In this document: positions 27,648-37,300 of the stretch, in pieces
How positions within the stretch are numbered: position 1 is the first letter of the stretch
How the letters are laid out: the number at the start of each line of letters is the position of its first letter
Origin: Liquorilactobacillus ghanensis DSM 18630
Lineage (GTDB): Bacteria; Bacillota; Bacilli; Lactobacillales; Lactobacillaceae
Direction of reading: 5' to 3'
Length of the DNA stretch: 64,000 bases
NCBI RefSeq assembly: GCF_001435235.1
Contig: NZ_AZGB01000022.1
Location: forward strand, 52,704-116,703
Made by a program: the position numbers and the translations under genes
The notes under the pieces: generated by a model
Database searches by the model: none
What the model saw: only the letters and a program-made list of their open reading frames with translations
Told to the model about the DNA's origin: nothing

Positions 27648-29387
27648 ATGGGAATATTAAAACCTTATTTCAGAAAAAATCTGCTTTCGATTTTGGGAGC
27701 AGTCATTTCGGTAATTATTCTAGCCGGTAATACTTTATGGCAGCCTAAATTACTGCAAGTTATCATGAATGCGATTATCGCCAATAATCGCGGGCAAGTT
27801 TTTGAATACGGAATCCAACTGATCGTCTTAGCGGTCGTCGGAATCATTGCCGGTATTTCAGGTACTTTTTTTGCAGCTAAAACAGCTCAAGCAGTCACTG
27901 CCGGTTTGCGAGCCGATACTTATCGCCAGATTCAGCAATTTTCTTTTGGAAATATCGAAAAATTTTCGACTGGCAGCTTAGTTGTTAGATTGATCAATGA
28001 TTTAAATCAGATTTTAAACTTAGTGATGACGTTACTGACACAAATTTTGCGTATTCCAATTTTGTTTTTAGGGGCGTTTATTTTAGGAATCATGACCATC
28101 CCGCGCTTATGGTGGATTGAAATTTTGATGGTTATTCTGATTGTTGCTCTATCTGCACTTGTGTTTTCAAAAATGGGCAATTTATTTAGTCGTTTCCAAA
28201 CATGGCTGGAACGGATGAATAACGTTGCCAAAGAATCGATGCAAGGAATTCGGGTGGTAAAATCTTTTAACCAAGAAGAAAACGAGACACAAAAGTTTGC
28301 GAAAACAGCCAATCAACTTAGAGATCTCAACTTAACGATCGGTTATTTGTTTGCCTTAATGATCCCGGGCTTTACCTTGATTTCAAATATTATGATATTA
28401 TTGGCTGTTTATTTTATCGGCACGAGCATTGTTCAACATCCCCATGATTTGGCAGCAATTGCATCGTTTATCTCATACTTGATGCAGTTAATGTTTGCAA
28501 TTATTATTGGAGCAATGACTATGACAATGTTTTCTAGAGGGATGATCTCTTTAAACCGGGTCAAAGAGGTGCTGGAAGAAAAACCGGCTCTGAAGTATTC
28601 GACCCAGGCTGATATTCAGCAATTAAATGGTGAGGTCGAATTTAAAGATGTGAGTTTTGCTTATCCCGGTGCTACTGAATTAGCACTGAAAAATATTTCT
28701 TTTAAAGCCGCAGCCGGTAGTTTTATTGGAATTGTTGGTTCAACTGGTTCCGGTAAAACAACTTTGGCGCAACTGATTGCTCGTTTATACGATCCAAGTT
28801 CCGGTTCAGTCCAATTTTCAAACCATGATTTGCGGGAAATACCTAGTGAGGTGTTGCGGCAAACAGTTAGTTTCGTCTTGCAAAAAGCTGTTTTGTTCTC
28901 TGGAACGATTGAAGACAATTTGAAGCAGGGAAAAAAGGACGCTTCTCATGCCGAAATGAACTGGGCACTTAAAGTTTCGCAAGCAGCTGAATTTGTAATG
29001 AATTATCCTGATGGTGTCAAACATTATGTAGAAGAACGATCAGCTAATTTTTCCGGTGGGCAAAAGCAGCGACTTTCAATTGCTCGCGGAATTATTAGCA
29101 AACCGCCTATTTTAATTTTGGATGATTCAACTTCAGCATTGGATGCTCAATCAGAGCAATTGGTTCAGCAGGCGCTTGCGACAGAGATGAAAGCAACAAC
29201 TGTTTTCATGATTTCAGAAAAAATTTCTTCAGTGATCAAAGCTGATCAGATTTTAGTTCTTGATCAAGGAAAATTAGTTGCAGTCGGAACGCACCAAGAG
29301 CTGGTTAAGAATTCATCAGTTTACCAAGAAATTTATGCGGCGCAACTTGCCAAAGAAGGGAGAGTTGAAAATGCAGAGCTTTCGTGA
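27648..29387 (+). CDS. ABC exporter half, degenerate ATP site partner
   Basis: 579 residues: six-helix exporter domain (1-310), then NBD. Walker A GSTGSGKT is at 364-371 and signature FSGGQ at 468-472. The Walker B is ILILDD, with Asp493 where the catalytic Glu normally stands, and the switch region reads ISEKIS without the usual His. So this subunit carries the non-hydrolysing site's Walker motifs but a normal signature. It overlaps the next gene by 17 bases; the two form a heterodimer like LmrCD or BmrCD. Drug, peptide or lipid substrate cannot be read. Confidence 0.93.
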   Translation: MGILKPYFRKNLLSILGAVISVIILAGNTLWQPKLLQVIMNAIIANNRGQVFEYGIQLIVLAVVGIIAGISGTFFAAKTAQAVTAGLRADTYRQIQQFSFGNIEKFSTGSLVVRLINDLNQILNLVMTLLTQILRIPILFLGAFILGIMTIPRLWWIEILMVILIVALSALVFSKMGNLFSRFQTWLERMNNVAKESMQGIRVVKSFNQEENETQKFAKTANQLRDLNLTIGYLFALMIPGFTLISNIMILLAVYFIGTSIVQHPHDLAAIASFISYLMQLMFAIIIGAMTMTMFSRGMISLNRVKEVLEEKPALKYSTQADIQQLNGEVEFKDVSFAYPGATELALKNISFKAAAGSFIGIVGSTGSGKTTLAQLIARLYDPSSGSVQFSNHDLREIPSEVLRQTVSFVLQKAVLFSGTIEDNLKQGKKDASHAEMNWALKVSQAAEFVMNYPDGVKHYVEERSANFSGGQKQRLSIARGIISKPPILILDDSTSALDAQSEQLVQQALATEMKATTVFMISEKISSVIKADQILVLDQGKLVAVGTHQELVKNSSVYQEIYAAQLAKEGRVENAELS

Positions 29388-31152
29388 ACCATTAGCCTAT
29401 TTTAAACATTATTTAAAACCGTATTGGAAAGGCTTGCTGCTGATCGTAACTTTAACGATAATTTCAACTTGGGCGCAGATTGAAGCTCCTGTTTATCTCG
29501 GCAAGGCAATGACTAGTCTCAGTAAGTATTTGACGGCTTATCTAAATCCCTTGACGCGGCAACAAGCATCCCTAAATAGTTTTTATCATATCCTTTGGCT
29601 GATTTTTATTTTTTATCTATTGTCTGCGTTCACTATGTTGATTTCGAGCTGGTGGACATCAAGAATCAATGCTCTGTCAACTAATCAAATGCAACGCGGT
29701 TTGTTTGGTAAGCTGCAGCGGCTGACCATCAGTTATTTTGATCGTCATCAGGATGGTAAACTTTTATCATTGTTTACCTCGGATTTGGATAATATTTTCA
29801 ATGCGATGAATCAAGCTATTTTTGAACTGATTACCCAGGTGGTTCTGTATGTTGGCGTGATCTGGATGATGTTTTCACTCAATGTTAAGCTGGCTTTGGC
29901 TACGGTTGCTTCAACACCAGTGGTAATTATAATTGCCTATTTCATTATTCGCAAAGCACGATATTATATTGATCGCCAGCAAGAAGAAATTGGCAAATTA
30001 AATGGTTACATTAACGAACAAATTAACGGAGAAAAAATAATTATCACTAATGGCTTGCAAGAACAATCAATCCGTGAATTTAACCGTTTAAACGAGAATG
30101 TCCGGCAAGCAACTTTTAAGGGACAGTTTTATTCAGGTATTCTCTTCCCACTGATGCAGGGATTTTCACTCTTGAACTTAGCGATCGTAATTGCTTATGG
30201 TTCATGGATGGTTGTAAATGGTGAGGTCGGACAAGCGGTTGGTTTAGGTTTAGTTGTAACTTTTGTTCAATATTCACAACAATATTTTCAACCAATTACC
30301 CAAATTACATCAATGTATTCAATGCTTCAACTAGCAATGACTGGGGCGAAACGGTTGCTGCGTGTTCTTAAACAACCGGAAGAACATGTTAACTCTGCCG
30401 GAAAACAGTTAACACAAATAAATACCGGTGTGAAATTGGAAAATGTCCATTTTGGATATGATAAAGAAAATGAAATTTTGCACGGGATTAACCTTGAAGT
30501 GGCTAAGGGCAAAATGATTGCACTAGTTGGGCCGACCGGTTCTGGGAAAACGACGGTAATGAATTTATTAAATCGTTTCTATGATGTTACAGATGGTCAT
30601 ATTCTTTTTGATGATGTTGATGTTCGTGACTTTGAATTACATGCTTTGCGGCGAAATATTGGTATTGTTTTGCAGGACTCAATTTTATTTTCGGGAACAA
30701 TTGCTGAAAATATTAAGTTTGGTAAGCCAGATGCCAGTGATCAACAAATGATCGCAGCGGCTAAACAGGCACATATTCATGAGTACATTGAAAGCCTGCC
30801 TGATAAATATCAAACCAAGGTTGATGAAGAAAATTCAATTTTATCAGTTGGGCAAAAACAATTAGTCAGTATCGCGCGAACTTTACTAACAGATCCGACT
30901 TTTTTAATTTTGGATGAAGCTACTTCAAATGTAGATATGGTGACTGAAGCTAAAATTAAACAAGCTATGGATAATGTCATTGCCGGTAGAACAAGTTTTG
31001 TAATTGCGCATCGTTTAAAAACGATTGTTGAAGCCGACAAAATAATTGTCTTGAAAGACGGTCAGATCATTGAACAAGGGAATCATCAGCAGTTGTTAGC
31101 GGAAAAAGGTTTCTATTATGATCTTTACACGAATCAAATGGTTTTTGAATAG
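29371..31152 (+). CDS. ABC exporter half, catalytic partner
   Basis: 593 residues with an exporter membrane domain and an NBD carrying GPTGSGKTT (Walker A), ILDEATSNVD (canonical Walker B with Glu) and an intact H-loop VIAHRLKT. The signature is LSVGQ, i.e. Gly to Val at position 3, complementing the degenerate site of its partner. The ATG at 29371 follows a GGGAGAG site; the open frame starts earlier. Together with the preceding gene it makes an asymmetric heterodimeric exporter under LytTR/LiaF-like control. Confidence 0.93.
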   Translation: MQSFREPLAYFKHYLKPYWKGLLLIVTLTIISTWAQIEAPVYLGKAMTSLSKYLTAYLNPLTRQQASLNSFYHILWLIFIFYLLSAFTMLISSWWTSRINALSTNQMQRGLFGKLQRLTISYFDRHQDGKLLSLFTSDLDNIFNAMNQAIFELITQVVLYVGVIWMMFSLNVKLALATVASTPVVIIIAYFIIRKARYYIDRQQEEIGKLNGYINEQINGEKIIITNGLQEQSIREFNRLNENVRQATFKGQFYSGILFPLMQGFSLLNLAIVIAYGSWMVVNGEVGQAVGLGLVVTFVQYSQQYFQPITQITSMYSMLQLAMTGAKRLLRVLKQPEEHVNSAGKQLTQINTGVKLENVHFGYDKENEILHGINLEVAKGKMIALVGPTGSGKTTVMNLLNRFYDVTDGHILFDDVDVRDFELHALRRNIGIVLQDSILFSGTIAENIKFGKPDASDQQMIAAAKQAHIHEYIESLPDKYQTKVDEENSILSVGQKQLVSIARTLLTDPTFLILDEATSNVDMVTEAKIKQAMDNVIAGRTSFVIAHRLKTIVEADKIIVLKDGQIIEQGNHQQLLAEKGFYYDLYTNQMVFE

Positions 31153-31187
31153 ACATTTTTAAATTTTAGCGTAACAAAAATTGGATA

Positions 31188-31209
31188 TTTAGTCCGAAAA
31201 GACTAATTT
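31188..31209 (+). terminator. Weak terminator after ABC operon
   Basis: TTAGTC (31188-31193), loop CGAAAA, GACTAA followed by TTTT. A second, wider complementarity GTAACAAAAA (31171-31180) with TTTTTGTTAC (31267-31276) brackets it. Confidence 0.5.
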
Positions 31210-31391
31210 TAAGCATTAATTTTGTTTTTATGTTGCTAATGTGTAACATTAAAATAAATCAATGCTTTTTTGTTACATTGATGACATTTTGAGATATATT
31301 TTTAATCTTTTGTTATCTAAAATTACAATAAAATGTTATAAAATTATTAATAGAGATAATAATATATTACTTACAAGCGGGGTGAAGCGAT

Positions 31392-33308
31392 ATTAAACGG
31401 AAGACTAAATTAAATTTCTGTGGAATTTTATTAACTGTCAGTTTAGTTTGCTTTGCCGCTGATCAAGCCAAAATTCCCAATATTTTAGCTGATGCAGCAA
31501 ATCAAACAACCGCCAGAATACAGACAACCAGTTCAAGTGCAAGTTCGATCACCGATAATTCAGCAGCTAGTTCAAAACAAAGCTATTTAAAAGCGACTGT
31601 CAACAATTCTTCAGCATCTGACAATTCAATAGATAGTTCGACAACAAGCAGCAGTGAAGACCAGACAAGTTCAAGTTCTGCGGATTCAGCAAGTACGTCT
31701 TCTGCTGATAAAGGAACTGAAAGCAGTGCAGAAACAAGCAGCAGTGAGAATCAGACAAGTTCAAGTTCTGCAGATTCAGCAAGTACATCTTCTGCTGATA
31801 AAGGAACTGAAAACAGTGCAGCAACAAGCAACAGCGAGAATCAGACAAGTTCAAGTTCTGCGGATTCAGCAAGTACATCTTCTGCTAATAAAGGAACTGA
31901 AAACAGTGCAGAAACAAGCAGCAGCGAGAATCAGACAAGTTCAAGTTCTGCAGATTCAGAAGACAGCTCTTCGTCTAATAAAGAAACTGAAAGCAATTCG
32001 ACGACTTCAATCGTCAGTTCAAGTGATGACTCAAGTTCTACCACAACTGCTGGTACGAGCAGTTCAGCAGCGGCGACCGAAACGCCACAGCCTGCTGCAA
32101 AATCAATGGCAGAAAAGACCGAGAGTATTGCACCACCAGCATCATCAACTCAGCAAACAACAACTAATAAAACTAGTACTTCTCAAGTTAGTTCCCAAAC
32201 TAGTATTTCTACCAGCTCAAGCAGTTCGGCAACGATTGTTTTTTATTCCAAGAAAGCGACCACTGCTAAGTTGGCAACGGTAATTGCACCATTAAATCAT
32301 AAAACAGTCAATATTGATTTAAAATTAGCAGATAAAATTCGTTCCAATCAGGCAGCCTATTTAAACCAAATGCGAGCTAAAGGTGTAATTAAACATGTTC
32401 GACCATTCAGCTCAAAAACTAGTCAGCAGGAGTTGAATGCTGAAATTGCCTGGGTGCATGAATTGATTCAACGACAATTACAACAAGTGGGGCAGAGTAA
32501 TTTCTGGCGGGCAACCTTTAGGACCATTTTGAAGGATAATGATCCGTTTGAGAATCCTATTTTCCTGCGAGTAAATCATTTTAGTGCAGAAAATTTCTTG
32601 GATAACTATCAAAATTTCTCACAGACTCAATCAGAAGTTTCACTAGATCCATTACGTAAAATTTTGTTTAAAATTGACTCTCAAGGAACTATTCAATTAT
32701 TAGGAATTAATTCTCAACAACGATTGCTTGAACTTGAAAACAATATCCCTGCCAGTGGTTGGTATCAAATTGGACAAGGAAATTTTTATTACAATCAAAC
32801 TGGTACTTTGCTAAAAGGCTGGCAAACAATTGGCTCAAAGAAATACTATTTTGAACCAACTGATGGTAAGCTTCAAACCGGGATTCGGACAATTAATCAA
32901 AAGACTTATTTCTTTGATTTTCAAACCGGTGCAATGCAAACTGGTTGGCAAAAACTCGGCAAGGGTATGATTTATACTGACAATCAAGGACAATTGCAAA
33001 CTGGTTGGCAAACAATAAATGGAGATCATTATTTTTTCAGTCAGCAAACTGGTTTTATGTTAACAGGTTTTGCTGAATTCAAGCTTGCAAATGCAACTTA
33101 CTATTTTGCTCCAGACGGAAAACAAGTCTTTGGCCCACAAACAATTAATCAGCATGATTACTTATTTGATCAAAAAACTGGGAAAATGAAAACCGGATTA
33201 CACTATCTTCCCGAAAAGCGAAAAATTGTTTTTTATGATAATACTGGAAAAATGGTTTATCAGCAATCAGCGGCTGAATTTGCTGCCAAGCATACTCAAC
33301 AAATTTAA
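31392..33308 (+). CDS. Ser-rich secreted surface protein with cell-wall-binding repeats, ATT start
   Basis: 638 residues if initiated at ATT 31392; the first ATG in frame is 32106, inside the protein. An in-frame TGA at 31383 leaves ATT as the only near-cognate start, placed 8 bases after GGGGTG. Translation from ATT gives a complete signal peptide (KRKTKLNFCGILLTVSLVCFA). It is followed by a Ser/Thr-rich region with a 30-residue tandem repeat, a domain of unknown type (about 275-455) and at least seven GWYQIG-NFYYN type cell-wall/glucan-binding repeats to the end. No LPxTG, so it binds the wall non-covalently. Probably an adhesin or matrix protein. Confidence 0.85.
   Translation: MKRKTKLNFCGILLTVSLVCFAADQAKIPNILADAANQTTARIQTTSSSASSITDNSAASSKQSYLKATVNNSSASDNSIDSSTTSSSEDQTSSSSADSASTSSADKGTESSAETSSSENQTSSSSADSASTSSADKGTENSAATSNSENQTSSSSADSASTSSANKGTENSAETSSSENQTSSSSADSEDSSSSNKETESNSTTSIVSSSDDSSSTTTAGTSSSAAATETPQPAAKSMAEKTESIAPPASSTQQTTTNKTSTSQVSSQTSISTSSSSSATIVFYSKKATTAKLATVIAPLNHKTVNIDLKLADKIRSNQAAYLNQMRAKGVIKHVRPFSSKTSQQELNAEIAWVHELIQRQLQQVGQSNFWRATFRTILKDNDPFENPIFLRVNHFSAENFLDNYQNFSQTQSEVSLDPLRKILFKIDSQGTIQLLGINSQQRLLELENNIPASGWYQIGQGNFYYNQTGTLLKGWQTIGSKKYYFEPTDGKLQTGIRTINQKTYFFDFQTGAMQTGWQKLGKGMIYTDNQGQLQTGWQTINGDHYFFSQQTGFMLTGFAEFKLANATYYFAPDGKQVFGPQTINQHDYLFDQKTGKMKTGLHYLPEKRKIVFYDNTGKMVYQQSAAEFAAKHTQQI
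31644..31990 (+). repeat. 90-bp tandem repeat, about 3.8 copies
   Basis: Copies begin at about 31644, 31734, 31824 and 31914 with few differences. They encode Ser-rich 30-residue units with a SSSSADSAST core. Being in frame, copy number can change the length of the surface stalk. Confidence 0.9.
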
Positions 33309-33346
33309 CCAATTCTCAAGTGAAAAACTATTTTAAGCATCTCGAT

Positions 33347-33386
33347 AACGCAAAATTGGAATTTTTCCCAATTTTGCGTTTTTTTG
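33347..33386 (+). terminator. Strong intrinsic terminator
   Basis: Perfect 13-base arms (33347-33359 and 33368-33380) followed by eight T, ending the surface protein transcript. Confidence 0.92.
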
Positions 33387-33632
33387 TGGCCTTATTGAAA
33401 AAGACTTAATTTAAAATTCGCGATAAATGATGTTTATTATATGATTTAAATATTCAATCGTATATTATGATAATATAGTTAAATTCATCGTTATGCTTTA
33501 TTTATGAAACAAAATATGATATTTATCTTAAGTTGTTAAATATCTGGCAAAGTGTTTTAAGAATTACTAATAAGTATCTAAAAATTGTCCTTGGCAAGTT
33601 ACAATTAACTAGCAGTTGAGGAGGACATTTAA
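33387..33632 (+). promoter_or_regulatory. AT-rich leader of uppP with 17-base palindrome
   Basis: Very AT-rich intergenic stretch. TATATTAT-G-ATAATATA at 33461-33477 is a perfect 8+1+8 palindrome that could be an operator or contain a -10 element. No ORF seen. Confidence 0.35.
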
Positions 33633-34448
33633 ATGAATTTTTTCCAAACAATTATTTTAGCAATTGTTCAAGGAATTTCAGAATTATTTCCAATTAGCAG
33701 TGTTGCACATTCGGTCATTGTTCCGTATTTATTTGGTTGGCAGCTTGATCCTAGTTTTTTGAAACATAATTTTTTAGAGTTTGTAGTAATGATGCATATC
33801 GGAACGACAATCGCACTCTTAATTTATTTTCGGAAAGACTGGGCTAAAATCTTTCGTTCGATTTTTAACGCACGTGATTCAAAACAAACTTTGAAGTTAA
33901 TTATCTGTGGGACGATTCCAGCTATTATTTTAGGTGGTATTTTCGAGAAAAATATTACAAATGCCTTTAGCGACGTTGTATCAGCAGCCAGCTTTTTAAT
34001 ATTAAATGGTATTTTGTTATTTCTTGGTGAACGATTACGCAAAAAGGGAAGCAAACGTCTGGAGGACCTGAATTGGTGGCAGGCAATTATTATTGGTGTT
34101 TTTCAATCATTTGCTCTAATTCCAGGCTTTTCCCGTTCTGGTTCCAGTATGACAGCTGGTTTTTGGATGGGGTTATCAAATGAGGAATCAGCAAAGTTTT
34201 CAATGTTATTATCCACACCAGTAATTGCTGGCGCAGCAGGTTTGGAAATTCCGAAAATGATTGCCCATCATCCAGCAGGTCTTTTGAGTTTATCATTGAC
34301 TGGCGGAATTGTTGCTGGATTTTTCGCCTTTTTAAGTGTTTATTTCTTAATGCACTGGTTTAATCGTAAAGAAATCAATACAATGGGACCATTTTCAATC
34401 TATTGTATTGTGATGGGAGCCGGCGTATTACTTTCAAAAATTTTATAG
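33633..34448 (+). CDS. uppP: Undecaprenyl-diphosphatase (UppP/BacA)
   Basis: 271 residues, eight predicted helices. It has the (E/Q)xxxE motif as QGISELFPISS (near residue 14) and the PGxSRS motif as PGFSRSGSS (near 165), the two catalytic regions of the family. It dephosphorylates undecaprenyl pyrophosphate to recycle the lipid carrier for wall synthesis and contributes to bacitracin tolerance. The usual PISSTGH reads PISSVAH here. Strong GAGGAGG site. Monocistronic. Confidence 0.93.
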   Translation: MNFFQTIILAIVQGISELFPISSVAHSVIVPYLFGWQLDPSFLKHNFLEFVVMMHIGTTIALLIYFRKDWAKIFRSIFNARDSKQTLKLIICGTIPAIILGGIFEKNITNAFSDVVSAASFLILNGILLFLGERLRKKGSKRLEDLNWWQAIIIGVFQSFALIPGFSRSGSSMTAGFWMGLSNEESAKFSMLLSTPVIAGAAGLEIPKMIAHHPAGLLSLSLTGGIVAGFFAFLSVYFLMHWFNRKEINTMGPFSIYCIVMGAGVLLSKIL

Positions 34449-34467
34449 AATTTAAAAAACTACACGA

Positions 34468-34518
34468 CAAATACAACTTCAGTGTCTATTAATGGACGTT
34501 GAAGTTGTATTTGCGTTT
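34468..34518 (+). terminator. Intrinsic terminator after uppP
   Basis: Perfect 14-base arms (34468-34481 and 34500-34513) around an 18-base loop that can pair further; modest T content after. Confidence 0.7.
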
Positions 34519-34587
34519 CTCAATTAGGTAACTTACCGATATAATAAATATAAAGTTACAGTAAGTAAGTGAATGGAGGAAAGCAAG

Positions 34588-35217
34588 ATGATTTTATATC
34601 GAAAAGCCGAGATGAATGAATTAAAGCAAATTACAGAAATGTGCGCGCAAGCTTATCGAAATTATCCGTTGTTTCATATTTTACGGACTGAATTTAAATC
34701 TCATGATCAGTACTTTGCTTTTTTAACTGCACTAGAACATATTTATGCTAAAACTTTTATTAGACGACGTTTGTGTTTAGTTGGCACTCAAGCTGGTCGA
34801 ATCGTTTCAGTAGCTATGCTGCAAAATCCACAAATACCATCAATTGGAATTATTGAATATTTACGAAACGGTGGGGCAGCTATTTTTAAGCATGCAAATA
34901 TTTTTTTAGTCACATCATTTCTTAAATTGGTCGATCGAACCGAAGCGGCACGGACAAAAATTACCGAGCCTAATTGGTATCTTGCTAATTTAGTTGTTAA
35001 TCAGAAATTACAAGGACAGCATCTGGGTAGTGATATGTTAAAAAAGGGTGTTTTACCATTTATCAAGCAACATAAGGGAAAGCTGCTGACCTTTAATACT
35101 AACACTGAACAAAACAGTAAATTTTATCGTAAAAATGATTTTATTGAATTTGATCGACGATTTTTAACGTGGAAAAATAACCAATTGGAAAATTGGAGTT
35201 TTCTGATGCACTTATAA
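34588..35217 (+). CDS. GNAT acetyltransferase
   Basis: 209 residues. The acetyl-CoA motif is LVVNQKLQGQHLGSDMLKKGV, and the C-terminal NTEQNSKFYRKNDFIEFDRRFL completes the fold. The ATG at 34588 is 7 bases after GGAGGA; the ATG at 34573 lies in front of that site. The architecture, with a long first half, resembles acetyltransferases acting on small molecules. Single gene; substrate unknown. Confidence 0.88.
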   Translation: MILYRKAEMNELKQITEMCAQAYRNYPLFHILRTEFKSHDQYFAFLTALEHIYAKTFIRRRLCLVGTQAGRIVSVAMLQNPQIPSIGIIEYLRNGGAAIFKHANIFLVTSFLKLVDRTEAARTKITEPNWYLANLVVNQKLQGQHLGSDMLKKGVLPFIKQHKGKLLTFNTNTEQNSKFYRKNDFIEFDRRFLTWKNNQLENWSFLMHL

Positions 35218-35289
35218 ATTATAAAAAAACATCTGCTATTGATTTATCATCATTTGGTGAATTTATTAATAGCAATTAAACTATTGTAA

Positions 35290-36048
35290 TCAAGCTGTTT
35301 GTCTGAGTAACAATTTATCAGCGTATATCAGATAAACTATACTAACCAAAAATAATGGTACCAAGATTATCAGCAAGTCGCCCCAACTACCGCTGTTAAG
35401 GTGAGGTGCATATATTGAAGAACTCCAATCAATAAGAAAATGTAAAATAATTACCCATAGAAGCCGGTTAGTAATGATGCGTAAAACTGCTAAAAATGTT
35501 CCGGCGGCAAACGTATAAACCATTTGCTCAAAAACTGCCTGCGGAGCCATACTAGTAATATTAACAAGATGTAAAAAACCGAAAATCAATGCGGAATAAA
35601 GTGCAGCTTTAGTTAATTTATAAGTGGAGCTTTCGTATATTGCATGTCCCAAGAAACCCGAAAAAAATAACCCGCGAAAAATAGCTTCTTCTAGAATTGC
35701 AGCTGCTAAAGCAGTCATCGTGTTTAAAATTAAAAATTTGCTTTGCAAAACCTGAAGAATATTAGTAGGAACTTGTTCGACGAGTAATAGGATAATCACA
35801 ACAATCAGTATGATCCATCTCCAGATCCATGATGATTGGGTCCATAACAAGTTCTTTTTGAAAATTTTAAACGATCCTAAAGCATAATAAGCAATTAGCA
35901 GTGCAACAATGGCAATAATAAAGTTTGCTGTTGTTTTAAAAGTTAAAGAAGTATCGTAAAAGAACAGACTCAAAAAGAAGAAAAGTAAAAATAGCATAAC
36001 TCCCCAGTAAATTTGTCTTCCCCAAGACCAACGATTTTTAAAAAGCAT
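35290..36048 (-). CDS. CPBP-family intramembrane metalloprotease (Abi/CAAX)
   Basis: 252 residues and about eight helices. The conserved motifs are EEAIFRGLFFSGF (catalytic Glu-Glu-x3-Arg), FGFLHLVN (His) and ILHFLIDWSSS (last His). CPBP proteins include bacteriocin self-immunity proteins and prenyl-protein proteases; no bacteriocin gene was recognised near. GGAGATGG site before the start. Confidence 0.9.
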   Translation of the reverse strand: MLFKNRWSWGRQIYWGVMLFLLFFFLSLFFYDTSLTFKTTANFIIAIVALLIAYYALGSFKIFKKNLLWTQSSWIWRWIILIVVIILLLVEQVPTNILQVLQSKFLILNTMTALAAAILEEAIFRGLFFSGFLGHAIYESSTYKLTKAALYSALIFGFLHLVNITSMAPQAVFEQMVYTFAAGTFLAVLRIITNRLLWVIILHFLIDWSSSIYAPHLNSGSWGDLLIILVPLFLVSIVYLIYADKLLLRQTA

Positions 36049-36328
36049 TCAAACCATCTCCTATCAATATGATATCATTATAATATCACAAAAAAGCATT
36101 TTTAAAAGATACTTTTAAAAAATGTTTTAATTACATATTAAAAGTTGGCTAAAAGCAATTAATCCATAAGCGAAGTCTACCTGTTTTCTAAGCAAGTTAA
36201 GTTCTATATAATATAAGGTGGTTCTCTTAAATTAATAGCAAAAACCTGGTTAATGCTTGACGGTAATAATTATTTTAAAATATTTGCGTGTTAAGCTTGT
36301 AGTGATAAATAGAAATGGTGGTGTTAGG

Positions 36329-37207
36329 TTGAATCTCAATTCTTTAAAATATTTTGTTGACGTTGTTAAGCTGGGAAGTTTTACTGCGGCTGGTAAGAAA
36401 AATTTAGTAGCACAAACAAGCATTTCACAACAAATTCAGCAGTTGGAAAATTATTTTGACTGTTTATTAATTGATCGCTCTCAAAATCCTGTTAAACCAA
36501 CAAAAGAAGGGCAAGTATTATTTACTGAGTCAGAAAAATTATTAAATCAATTTCAAATATTAGAAAAAAATGTTCGTAAGAGTACGACAAGAAAAATTAG
36601 AATCCAATATTCATCGATTATGGATATTCAATTACTGGATAAACTATTAGACAAAGTTACTAAAAAGCAGGATTTTAATTTTGAAATTGAGAAAGTTAGT
36701 TTAAGTAATATTTCAAAATACTTGAATCAAAACAAATATGATTTTGCTATAACATTTGATTCGGAATTTTATCAAGAATCAGATATTGAGACATTGACGT
36801 TAGATCAAGGAAAATATTTGGCAGGGGTTGGTAGTCACCACCCGTTTTATAATTTGAGCTCTTTAACTATGCAGCAAGTCTATAGTTCTTTATTAATAAT
36901 GTTAAGTCCGCAAAAAATTGGAAAATCTTATCAGTTAATGCTCAATCGGTCACTTGATAAAAAATATCATCCGCAAATTTCGTACTTAGCTGATGATGTT
37001 GAAAGTGAGTTGCTTTTAATTCAGCAAAAGAAATTACTGGGTTTTTTCCCTGAGCATTATCCCTTGAATCTCAATAATAACTTAATAAAATTAATTCCAA
37101 TCGTTGATAACCCGCATAGATATAAGATCGTTTTAGCTTACAAACAAGAGAATTTGAGTCAAGTAGGGAAACTATTTTTAAAAGCGGCAAAAGAAATCGT
37201 TCCATAG
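36329..37207 (+). CDS. LysR-family regulator
   Basis: 292 residues. N-terminal winged helix: NSLKYFVDVVKLGSFTAAGKKNLVAQTSISQQIQQLENYF, followed by a periplasmic-binding-like effector domain. I start it at TTG 36329, preceded by a TTAGG/GGTG region; the frame is open from 36257 without a clear ribosome site. It is transcribed in the same direction as, and 93 bases before, an NmrA-like gene, which may be its target. The effector is unknown. Confidence 0.88.
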   Translation: MNLNSLKYFVDVVKLGSFTAAGKKNLVAQTSISQQIQQLENYFDCLLIDRSQNPVKPTKEGQVLFTESEKLLNQFQILEKNVRKSTTRKIRIQYSSIMDIQLLDKLLDKVTKKQDFNFEIEKVSLSNISKYLNQNKYDFAITFDSEFYQESDIETLTLDQGKYLAGVGSHHPFYNLSSLTMQQVYSSLLIMLSPQKIGKSYQLMLNRSLDKKYHPQISYLADDVESELLLIQQKKLLGFFPEHYPLNLNNNLIKLIPIVDNPHRYKIVLAYKQENLSQVGKLFLKAAKEIVP

Positions 37208-37300
37208 GAAAAACCTATAATGTTATCTAAAATCCATATTAGACTTTGTGATTATTTTCACCTATATTGAAGTTAGTAAAAAGTCAGGAGGATTTTTAAA

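Noticed and set aside
31640..32000. CRISPR array
   Set aside because: Repeats are contiguous 90-bp copies without spacers and are in frame inside a gene.
31600..32283. Repetitive ORFs on both strands across the Ser-rich repeat
   Set aside because: They are other-frame readings of the 90-bp tandem repeat; the Ser-rich frame with signal peptide and wall-binding repeats is the real one.
31392..33308. LPxTG-anchored adhesin
   Set aside because: No LPxTG, hydrophobic C-terminus or positive tail; the protein ends with wall-binding repeats.
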